Positions 1-5,451 of a stretch of DNA of 10,020 nt are shown here, piece by piece (position 1 is the stretch's first letter; every line of letters begins with the position of its first letter). The notes under the pieces are model-generated. The model was not told the origin of the DNA and did not search any database. It saw only the letters and a program-made list of their open reading frames with translations. Where the stretch lies: the NCBI GenBank assembly GCA_947627145.1, contig CANQUW010000032.1, positions 1-10,020 on the forward strand, in the 5' to 3' direction. Origin of the DNA: an uncultured Bacilli bacterium. GTDB lineage: Bacteria; Bacillota_I; Bacilli_A; RF39; UBA660. Position numbers and translations under genes: made by a program.

Positions 1-436
1 CCTCTTTTTTCTCTTCTTTTTTTACTTCTTCCTTTTTAATTTCTTTTTTAGTCTCTTTAACTTCAGCTTTCTTAACTTCTCCATTTAATCCTTTTTTAGC
101 AACTTCAACGATTGATGCGAATTGTTCTGGATTATTAATAGCTATTTCACTTAACATTTTACGGTTAATTTCAACACCTGCTTTGTTAAGTCCATTTATA
201 AACATAGAATAACTAATATCATGCATACGGCATGCTGCATTAATTCTTGTAATCCATAATTTTCTAAAATCATTCTTTCTCTTTTTACGATCGTTATATG
301 CATATCTTCTTGAATGCATTACTTGTTCTTTAGCAGATTTATATAATCTATGTTTACTTCCAAAATATCCTTTGGCTTCTTTTAATACTTTCTTATGACG
401 TGCCTTAGTAGTAGCACCATTTTTTACTCTTGCCAT
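1..436 (-). CDS. rplT: 50S ribosomal protein L20, 3' end cut by the window, with a charged C-terminal extension
   Basis: The reading frame starts with ATG at 436 and is open to base 1, giving 145 codons with no stop. The first ~117 residues are a full L20. They begin [16 protein letters not shown] and contain the [17 protein letters not shown] and [10 protein letters not shown] blocks and the [10 protein letters not shown] block at 90-99. L20 binds 23S rRNA early in assembly of the large subunit. In Bacillus it also represses its own operon by binding the infC leader. L20 is normally about 118 residues. Here the chain continues from about residue 118 as a lysine/glutamate-rich tail ([19 protein letters not shown]) that leaves the window. 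The ribosome binding site AAGGAGGAG lies just upstream. The gap to rpmI is 20 bases, so it is the third gene of the infC operon. The identity of the core is certain. The true length and the role of the tail are unknown. Confidence 0.96.
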   Translation of the reverse strand, partial: MARVKNGATTKARHKKVLKEAKGYFGSKHRLYKSAKEQVMHSRRYAYNDRKKRKNDFRKLWITRINAACRMHDISYSMFINGLNKAGVEINRKMLSEIAINNPEQFASIVEVAKKGLNGEVKKAEVKETKKEIKKEEVKKEEKKE

Positions 437-456
437 TTTAACTCCTCCTTATTTTA

Positions 457-642
457 TTAAACTAAATTTTTTAGTCTTCTTTGATCTCCTTTACTTAGGT
501 TAGATCCCTTTCTGTTTTTTCTGTTAAAACTAGTTGTTTTCTTTCCTGTATTATGTCTACTACCAGGACAACCAATTTTATAATCGTTTTTACGTTTTTT
601 TACTACCTTTGCTACTCCTTTATGAGTTTTAATCTTTGGCAT
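457..642 (-). CDS. rpmI: 50S ribosomal protein L35
   Basis: This is a 61-residue, strongly basic protein, close to the usual 64-66 residues of L35. It begins MPKIKTHKGVAKVVKKR, the standard L35 N-terminus, and ends with the conserved LSKGDQRRLKNL region. L35 is a small structural protein of the large ribosomal subunit. The start at 642 is preceded by AAGGAGG at ideal spacing. The infC stop codon (655-657) lies 12 bases upstream, so the ribosome binding site sits directly behind that stop. The gene is the middle member of infC-rpmI-rplT and should be transcribed and attenuated together with infC. A slightly short, asparagine/serine-containing middle section (residues 19-50) is its only divergence. 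Confidence 0.97.
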   Translation of the reverse strand: MPKIKTHKGVAKVVKKRKNDYKIGCPGSRHNTGKKTTSFNRKNRKGSNLSKGDQRRLKNLV

Positions 643-654
643 AATTTCCTCCTT

Positions 655-1188
655 TTATTTTTTATCTTTTTTAGGTACTAATAACATAGTCATTACACGA
701 CCATCAAGTTTAGGCTTTTCTTGTACTTCAGCAAGGTCTGTAAGTCTTTCTGAAAATCTTTCCAAAACTTCACGACCTAGTTCAGTATGAGCCATTTGAC
801 GACCTTTAAAGCGAATCGTTAATTTGATACGATCACCTTTTTGTAAATATTTTGTAACATTTCTAAGTTTTGTTTCAAAATCTCCAACATCAATTACTGG
901 AGATAAACGGTATTCTTTAAGTTCGCTTCTAGCAGCTTTTTGTTTTTTTAAAGCCTCTTTTTGTTTTTTCTTTTTTTCATATTTGAACTTATTGTAATCC
1001 ATTATCTTACACACTGGTGGGTTATCATTAGGATTTAAAAGTACTAAATCTAGAGATGCGTATGTTGCGAGTGTAAGTGCATCTTCTATTTTTTTAACTC
1101 CTACTTGTTCCCCATTAGGTCCAATAACCAAAACTTCTTTTGCTCTTATTTCTTCATTTATGAGCATGTTACCTTTTTTACTTGCTAT
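655..1188 (-). CDS. infC: Translation initiation factor IF-3, probably starting at AUA
   Basis: IF-3 binds the 30S subunit, discriminates against wrong start codons and prevents early 50S joining. The N-domain is marked by LINEEIRAKEVLVIGPNGEQ and LDLVLLNPNDNPPVCKIMDY. A lysine-rich linker (KKKKQKEALKKQK) follows. The C-domain contains LSPVIDVGDFETKLRN, KGDRIKLTIRFKGRQM and a final LLVPKKDKK. The first ATG in frame is at 1167, but only a weak AAGG stands 4 bases before it. A strong GGAGGTG (1195-1201) is placed exactly 8 bases before an in-frame ATA at 1186-1188, and an in-frame TAA precedes that ATA. Starting there adds (M)ASKKGN, which matches the usual short SK-containing N-terminus of the family and gives 177 residues. 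Non-AUG starts (AUU, AUC) are known for infC and allow IF-3 to limit its own synthesis. The identity is certain; the start is inferred. Confidence 0.95.
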   Translation of the reverse strand: MASKKGNMLINEEIRAKEVLVIGPNGEQVGVKKIEDALTLATYASLDLVLLNPNDNPPVCKIMDYNKFKYEKKKKQKEALKKQKAARSELKEYRLSPVIDVGDFETKLRNVTKYLQKGDRIKLTIRFKGRQMAHTELGREVLERFSERLTDLAEVQEKPKLDGRVMTMLLVPKKDKK

Positions 1189-1336
1189 TTAAAACACCTC
1201 CTATTTGGAACAAATGAAAAGTGGATATAATAAATATCCACTTGAAAGCACAAAATAAATATTAAATTCTTTGGCTTTTTACCTAACACCATAGGCGTTC
1301 AGGTGGATATAAATCACTTTCCTTTTCAATTCCTGT
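1189..1336 (-). ncRNA. infC operon leader, likely L20-responsive attenuator (L20 leader type)
   Basis: This is the untranslated leader between the infC promoter and infC, read on the minus strand. Three elements are visible. First, a hairpin at 1304-1281 pairs ACCU with AGGU and AACGCC with GGUGUU around a 3-base loop, with one bulged G. Second, a perfect 10-bp hairpin pairs 1243-1234 with 1228-1219. It is followed by UUUU that partly overlaps the stem, then CAUUU. Third, a small AUUUG/CAAAU hairpin (1215-1203) touches the ribosome binding site. The segment AUAUCCAC occurs at 1310-1303 and again at 1228-1221. Both copies can pair with GUGGAUAU at 1241-1234, giving two exclusive structures. 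In Bacillus subtilis, L20 represses infC-rpmI-rplT by promoting premature termination in such a leader. The position and architecture fit, but I have not matched it to the covariance model. Confidence 0.75.
1212..1243 (-). terminator. Putative attenuator hairpin in the infC leader
   Basis: A perfect 10-bp stem with a 5-base loop (1229-1233) is followed on the transcript by a weak U-rich stretch, UUUUCAUUU. The stem core is GUGG/CCAC with A-U pairs elsewhere. It lies 18 bases upstream of the infC ribosome binding site. It could end transcription before infC when the alternative pairing with 1303-1310 does not form. The U tract is interrupted, so it may be a conditional or inefficient terminator. 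Confidence 0.55.
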
Positions 1337-1340
1337 ACAT

Positions 1341-1369
1341 ATTATATGCTAATTTATTATAAATGTCAA
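1341..1369 (-). promoter_or_regulatory. Near-consensus sigma-70/SigA promoter of the infC operon
   Basis: The -35 box TTGACA (1369-1364) and the -10 box TATAAT (1346-1341) both match the consensus exactly and are separated by 17 bases. Transcription should start near 1334-1336 and enter the structured leader. The strength of this promoter fits a translation operon whose output is then limited by attenuation. Confidence 0.92.
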
Positions 1370-1403
1370 CACTTTTTAATGAATCTATCAATATTCAAAC
1401 TTA

Positions 1404-2234
1404 TCAAGGAATATGAATAATTCGTTTTACTTTTACTACTGGATTATTCTTTTCATATAACTCATCATATGGTTCTAATGAAGTAGATGGATGTCTTAAA
1501 AGTTCATTTCTATCAATAGGAACATGTAAATCTGTATTTGTAAAATACTTAACATTTAATTCTTCCATACCATAATCATTTAAAATTTTACTACGTATAT
1601 CTTTTATTACTTCATTTGTTTTTTCATCAATGTCTATAGTATCTTCATCAATAACCTCAAAAGCTATTTTGTCATATAATTTATAAAAATAGCGAGCCTT
1701 CATTACTTTGTCTTCATATTTTTCGTCTTCTTCAAAAAATGGAGCATAGTGAGATCCGCTTGTAACTATAATATCAGAAGGGCATGTATAATCCCAAAAA
1801 TCAGAAAAACGACGTGTAAAATAATCTATCTCTTGAAGTTTTTGTTTATGGAGTTCATGATTAAAAAAGAAATCTTTTAAAATTATTTCATTGTTATCTT
1901 TATTATATTTATATCCAATAATAGGTAATCTTTGTCCTCTATCAAAATTAATATTAAACTCATTTCTATCTTCAGAAACTTCTAATTTTAAATCATCATA
2001 TTTTGTATCTACATCACCAACAATTTTTAATGTTCTCTCTGGAATATTAAAATTAACTATTTTATTATAAATATCAAAATTTCTATATAACTTTAAATTT
2101 TCCTCTGTAAAATACTTCTGATTAACAGCAGAAATTTCTAAATTTATAAGTGATGAAAAATAATTAAATGTTTTTTCATCAAACATATTCCTATTTTCTT
2201 TTAATTCTTTTCTTAAATCATCTTCTGTTTTCAT
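1404..2234 (-). CDS. Uncharacterised 276-residue protein
   Basis: I do not recognise this protein. It is acidic, appears soluble, and has no signal peptide or membrane segment. The N-terminal ~60 residues look helical and are rich in charge and asparagine. Residues 65-125 alternate hydrophobic and polar residues in a way that suggests beta strands (TLKIVGDVD, LKLEVSED, NEFNINFD). A region rich in aromatic residues follows (DYFTRRFSDFWDYTCPSDII at 137-156), then SGSHYAPFF (159-167). The last ~80 residues include an acidic DEDTIDIDEKTNE stretch. It ends KVKRIIHIP. The start at 2234 is supported by AAAGGAAG at 8-base spacing and by a promoter directly upstream (2260-2287). The infC promoter begins about 35 bases beyond its stop, and I see no clear terminator between them. 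It is a genuine gene, judging by its length, ribosome binding site and promoter, but its function is unknown. Confidence 0.85.
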   Translation of the reverse strand: MKTEDDLRKELKENRNMFDEKTFNYFSSLINLEISAVNQKYFTEENLKLYRNFDIYNKIVNFNIPERTLKIVGDVDTKYDDLKLEVSEDRNEFNINFDRGQRLPIIGYKYNKDNNEIILKDFFFNHELHKQKLQEIDYFTRRFSDFWDYTCPSDIIVTSGSHYAPFFEEDEKYEDKVMKARYFYKLYDKIAFEVIDEDTIDIDEKTNEVIKDIRSKILNDYGMEELNVKYFTNTDLHVPIDRNELLRHPSTSLEPYDELYEKNNPVVKVKRIIHIP

Positions 2235-2259
2235 ATATAATACTTCCTTTCGTGTTATT

Positions 2260-2287
2260 TTTATATGTTTTTTTCTTGTAAAGTCAA
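2260..2287 (-). promoter_or_regulatory. Sigma-70-type promoter of the 276-residue protein gene
   Basis: TTGACT (2287-2282) and TATAAA (2265-2260) are separated by 16 bases. The predicted start leaves a leader of under 20 bases before the ATG at 2234. This makes the gene a separate transcription unit from the histidine-phosphatase gene upstream, although read-through is possible because no convincing terminator stands between them. Confidence 0.7.
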
Positions 2288-2298
2288 TTATTTTTTGG

Positions 2299-2859
2299 TT
2301 AATAAATTCTTTTTATAAACCTACTTTCTAAATCTAATTCGTGTATACTTCCGTGAATTACATTATATTTTTTCTTATCCATAGTAAGAGGATCTTTATT
2401 TAAATAATAATATAACATATTTATAACTCCTCTATGAGTAACTATTAAGGAGTTATCTTTATCAGAAAAATAACCATTTTTAAAAAGTGTAATTATTCTA
2501 TCATAGAAATCTTGCATGCTCTCTCCACCAATTATTTTTTCATTAATATCTTTAGTATGCAAGTTATTCTTTTCTTTTTCTGTTAAATTGTCTTTTAATT
2601 TACCAGTTAAAAGTCCTTTGTCTAATTCTCTTAAGTTTTTATCTATAATAACATCTACATTTAAATATTTATTTATAATATTTGTTGTTTGTCTGGCACG
2701 AAGTACATCACTTGTATATATTTTTTTAATATTTAAATTGTTTTTAATATAGAAAGCAGATTTTTCGACTTGTTTAATTCCTTCACTAGTTAATGCTACA
2801 TCGCTATGACCACCAACATATCTTTCATCATCTAATCCATGTCGTAATAAGTAAATCAT
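2299..2859 (-). CDS. Histidine phosphatase family protein (phosphoglycerate-mutase-like)
   Basis: This 186-residue protein has the hallmarks of the histidine phosphatase superfamily, which uses a phosphohistidine intermediate. The RHG motif at residues 6-8 supplies catalytic His7 and phosphate-binding Arg6. The ALTSEGIKQ helix (22-30) and the TSDVLRARQTT block (49-59) are typical. The LRELDKGLLTG block (76-86) carries the likely acid Glu78, and GGES lies at 111-114. The second catalytic His142 sits in VTHRGVI. The length suits the small cobC/GpmB-like branch. That branch dephosphorylates small metabolites with varied specificity, so I do not name a substrate. It appears cytoplasmic, with no signal peptide. 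The start is preceded by AAGGAG. The stop of the preceding coiled-coil gene lies only 14 bases upstream, so the two are probably co-transcribed. The family call is firm and the substrate is unknown. Confidence 0.93.
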   Translation of the reverse strand: MIYLLRHGLDDERYVGGHSDVALTSEGIKQVEKSAFYIKNNLNIKKIYTSDVLRARQTTNIINKYLNVDVIIDKNLRELDKGLLTGKLKDNLTEKEKNNLHTKDINEKIIGGESMQDFYDRIITLFKNGYFSDKDNSLIVTHRGVINMLYYYLNKDPLTMDKKKYNVIHGSIHELDLESRFIKRIY

Positions 2860-2873
2860 ACTTTTTCTCCTTT

Positions 2874-4301
2874 TTATTTTAGTACTTTTGGTTTTCCTGC
2901 AACTAAAGTTTTAGTAGCTTGTTTTTCTAGGATACTTGCAAGTGTTATATTCATAGATAATAGAAAAGCAACTCGACCTATTTTAGAGACAAATCTTTTT
3001 AATGCACTAGGCTTTTTTGTTTTTTGTTTTTCTTGTTTCTTTTTGAGCTCTTGTTTCTTTTTCTTTACTTCTTTTTTTGTTTTTAACTCTTCTTTTACTC
3101 TCAATACTTTTGTCTCTTTTTTATTTTCTTCATTATTTTCAAAATTCATTTTTAATATTTTAAATCTTTCTTCTTTTGTTATAGGAGATATTTCTTCATT
3201 TTCTATTATGGAATCATTTTGTTCCTTTTTTATTTCCTCTTCTAATCCGTTTTCTTTTAGTATCTCTTCTTCTTTTGATTCTATATTTTCTTCTTCTAAT
3301 TTTTCTATTAACTCTACTATTTCTTCATCTTCTATTGGTGGGACAACTTTACTTTCTTCTGGCTTTTCGTTATACTCTTTATCATTTTCTGTTAAAACCT
3401 TCAATGCTTCTACTGCCGCAACTGTCTTTACTACTGTTGGAAGTACCACTAAACTTGCTGCTCCTAAACTTATCGCACCAGCTATTTTAGTTACTTCTTT
3501 AATATTGTTTTTTTCTTTTTCTGGATATTCTATTTCTTCAGTTTCTTTGATTTCTATATCAGATATATCTATTTCTTTTTTATTTTCTGTTACTTTATCC
3601 TTATTTTTTTCTATATTATCTTTTATTTCTTTTGGAATACCTGCTTTTTTATAGTGAACTACATGAACAAATTCTGGTATTTTAGTAATTTTTATATCTT
3701 TAGTAATTTTTTCTTCAGTTTCTATAATTTTTACTTCTTGTACTATTTTTTTCTTATCTTTTTTTGGTATTATTATTTTACATGCACCTACTGCTTCAGT
3801 TATCCCTATCATTGTAGTTAATTTAATTTTATCCTTTATACTTCCTTTTTTTATAACTACTTTTTCATCTTGTATATTTTTTATATTTTCAAAATAGTTT
3901 TCTATTTTTTCTTGTTCTTGTTTTGAATATTCTTTTTTATGTTCATTATAAAATTCTTCCCATTTTTTTAATAATCTTAAAATTATAAGTAATTCTTCTT
4001 TTTTCTTTTTTCTTCTAAGGAGTATTTTTATTTTCTTTAAATGTAATTCTATTGTATTTTTCTTAATAAAAAGTAATAATTTATTTAACTTATTTAAATA
4101 TTCTAATCCTTCTTTTTCTGTATTATAAAGAGTAATTAATCTTTCTTCATCTTGTTCTTCTATATTAATATAATTACTATCAAGTTCATCTAACATATCA
4201 TAATATTTTTTTACAGATAAATTATCTACATCTAAAATAAAATCTAAATCTTCTTCTATTTTTTTATGAATATCTAATATGTCTATTCTATAATCTTTCA
4301 T
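2874..4301 (-). CDS. Uncharacterised K/E-rich coiled-coil protein with hydrophobic patches, 475 residues
   Basis: I do not recognise this protein. Its composition is dominated by lysine, glutamate and isoleucine. Residues ~1-150 are predicted long helices (leucine/lysine-rich, for example ELLIILRLLKKWEEFYNE). Three less charged stretches stand out: ~162-179, a 28-residue alanine/valine-rich hydrophobic segment at ~273-300 (AGAISLGAASLVVLPTVVKT), and a C-terminal RVAFLLSMNITLASI at ~443-457. Residues 320-370 are very acidic and 395-432 very basic, just before the last hydrophobic segment. This suggests a membrane-associated or scaffold-like protein, but that is inference. A GTG at 4308-4310 could also open the frame, but it lies inside the AAGGAGG ribosome binding site. 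The ATG at 4301 stands 8 bases after that site and is the better start. The ribosome binding site overlaps the stop codon of the upstream metallopeptidase gene, suggesting translational coupling. Confidence 0.8.
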   Translation of the reverse strand: MKDYRIDILDIHKKIEEDLDFILDVDNLSVKKYYDMLDELDSNYINIEEQDEERLITLYNTEKEGLEYLNKLNKLLLFIKKNTIELHLKKIKILLRRKKKKEELLIILRLLKKWEEFYNEHKKEYSKQEQEKIENYFENIKNIQDEKVVIKKGSIKDKIKLTTMIGITEAVGACKIIIPKKDKKKIVQEVKIIETEEKITKDIKITKIPEFVHVVHYKKAGIPKEIKDNIEKNKDKVTENKKEIDISDIEIKETEEIEYPEKEKNNIKEVTKIAGAISLGAASLVVLPTVVKTVAAVEALKVLTENDKEYNEKPEESKVVPPIEDEEIVELIEKLEEENIESKEEEILKENGLEEEIKKEQNDSIIENEEISPITKEERFKILKMNFENNEENKKETKVLRVKEELKTKKEVKKKKQELKKKQEKQKTKKPSALKRFVSKIGRVAFLLSMNITLASILEKQATKTLVAGKPKVLK

Positions 4302-4314
4302 AATATACACCTCC

Positions 4315-5379
4315 TTATAATACTTTTTTTAGACTTTTAATAGTTGACTTTTTGATTCTTTTATCATTACAATTTAATTTATTTAAAATATTTATATCAT
4401 TATTCAATAATTTTTCTTCATTAAATAGTCTTTCTAGTTCTTTTCTTTTATTAGGTAAAATAATAGAATCAATATAATTATTTATAATCATAGCATAAGT
4501 TCTTTTAATACTATACATATTTCTTTTCTTTGCCACAATATCATTAGCATATCCAAGTCCTTCATTGAAAAAATATTGTATTCTATATTTTTTTATAGTT
4601 TGATTATCTATACCAATATTATCTAAATAATCTATACATTTTTTACCGTAAGATGTTGAGATAACTTCATTAAATACACTATTAGAAAGAAAATTATATA
4701 AATCTTTTTTATTAATATTATTATTTTTTAATTCTAATACTTCGATTATGTGTCCTAGTTCATGCGCAATGACAAGACATGTATTTATAACAGATAGATT
4801 TTTATTTATCATAATATAACTATAATCACTATTAATATCAATATCATTATAACAATTACCAAAGGATTTTAATTTGTCAGTAAAAAATACTAAACCTTGT
4901 TCTTTTAAGTTTTTATATAAATCCTTATATTTATAATTAGTTGTTTTTAAAAAATCATTTATTATATTATCAATATCATTATAAGTTAAGATAGTATTAT
5001 CTATACTTTTTTCGATATTTGTAATATTTATTATTTTCTTATTATTTATTTTTTTATTTACTATATCTAAAATATCAAATAGAACAATATTATTTAGTTC
5101 TTTTAAATTTTTATCAATTACATTATTTTTTATTTCTTGTATTTTAAAATATGTATCATTCATAGGACCATCTACTAACGATTTATTGTTTTTATAAAAC
5201 TCATTTAGAAAATTATTATCAATAATTGTTTTATTACCTGTTATTTTTCTATAATCAAACTCTAAAGTCATTAAATCAGAATAATTACAATAAATATTTT
5301 CTGCATTTGAGTTTTTAAATATCTCTTTTTTTTCTAATATTTTCTTTTCTAATAATAGTGTTTTTTCTTTTTCTGTCAT
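4315..5379 (-). CDS. Putative M3-like zinc metallopeptidase, HELGH paralogue
   Basis: This 354-residue protein carries the zincin motif HELGH at residues 206-210: His206 and His210 as zinc ligands and Glu207 as catalytic base. It is preceded by a hydrophobic NTCLVIA helix. About 28 residues later comes FNEVISTSYGKKCIDYL, where Glu238 is the likely third ligand. This resembles the EVASTFNE...YL helix of M3 peptidases (oligoendopeptidase F type). The upstream segment DYSYIMINKNLSVIN also fits that fold. At 354 residues it is much shorter than usual M3 enzymes (~560-700), so it may be a compact or divergent relative. No signal peptide or membrane segment is seen, so a cytoplasmic location is likely. 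It is clearly homologous to the next gene upstream. It is extremely AT-rich and full of Asn, Ile and Lys. It has its own extended -10 promoter and appears to head an operon with the coiled-coil protein. The substrate is unknown. Confidence 0.83.
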   Translation of the reverse strand: MTEKEKTLLLEKKILEKKEIFKNSNAENIYCNYSDLMTLEFDYRKITGNKTIIDNNFLNEFYKNNKSLVDGPMNDTYFKIQEIKNNVIDKNLKELNNIVLFDILDIVNKKINNKKIINITNIEKSIDNTILTYNDIDNIINDFLKTTNYKYKDLYKNLKEQGLVFFTDKLKSFGNCYNDIDINSDYSYIMINKNLSVINTCLVIAHELGHIIEVLELKNNNINKKDLYNFLSNSVFNEVISTSYGKKCIDYLDNIGIDNQTIKKYRIQYFFNEGLGYANDIVAKKRNMYSIKRTYAMIINNYIDSIILPNKRKELERLFNEEKLLNNDINILNKLNCNDKRIKKSTIKSLKKVL

Positions 5380-5402
5380 ATAGCATGTCTCCTAAAAAAT
5401 CT

Positions 5403-5416
5403 ATTATATTATAACA
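5403..5416 (-). promoter_or_regulatory. Extended -10 promoter of the HELGH peptidase gene
   Basis: TGTTATAAT (5416-5408) is a perfect extended -10 element (TGN plus TATAAT). A second TATAAT overlaps it at 5408-5403. The -35 region is poor (TTTCTT at 5436-5431), which is normal for extended -10 promoters. It lies immediately after the terminator of the preceding gene. TAGGAG and the ATG at 5379 follow at suitable distances. Confidence 0.7.
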
Positions 5417-5424
5417 TTTTTCAT

Positions 5425-5450
5425 AAAAAAAAGAAATAGTTACCTATTTC
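5425..5450 (-). terminator. Rho-independent terminator after the HELAH peptidase gene
   Basis: On the minus strand, GAAATAG pairs perfectly with CTATTTC around a 4-base GTAA loop and is followed by eight T (5432-5425). It begins 2 bases after the stop codon of the 371-residue peptidase gene. The stem is AT-rich, but the uninterrupted T run makes the call solid. It separates the two peptidase paralogues into different transcription units. Confidence 0.88.
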
Positions 5451-5451
5451 C

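Noticed and set aside
1212..1310. Repeated gtggatataa as a mobile-element or CRISPR repeat
   Set aside because: There are only two copies plus one complement, placed exactly as expected for alternative RNA pairing in a leader. No spacers, cas genes or transposase are nearby.
2297..2321. Stem-loop GGTTTATAAA/TTTATTAACC at the end of the histidine-phosphatase gene as a terminator
   Set aside because: It overlaps the last codons and stop and has one mismatch. On the transcript it is followed by AAAAAA rather than a U run, so it does not look like an intrinsic terminator in either direction.
2990..3330. Polypyrimidine-rich plus strand as a repeat or structural DNA element
   Set aside because: It is explained by runs of AAA, GAA and GAG codons in the coiled-coil gene. 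No regular repeat unit is visible.
3043..3654. Long open frame on the plus strand (about 200 residues, Ser/Phe-rich)
   Set aside because: It is the complement of Lys/Glu-rich codons of the coiled-coil gene. Its composition is low-complexity Ser/Phe/Leu, and the minus frame has a much better ribosome binding site and operon context.
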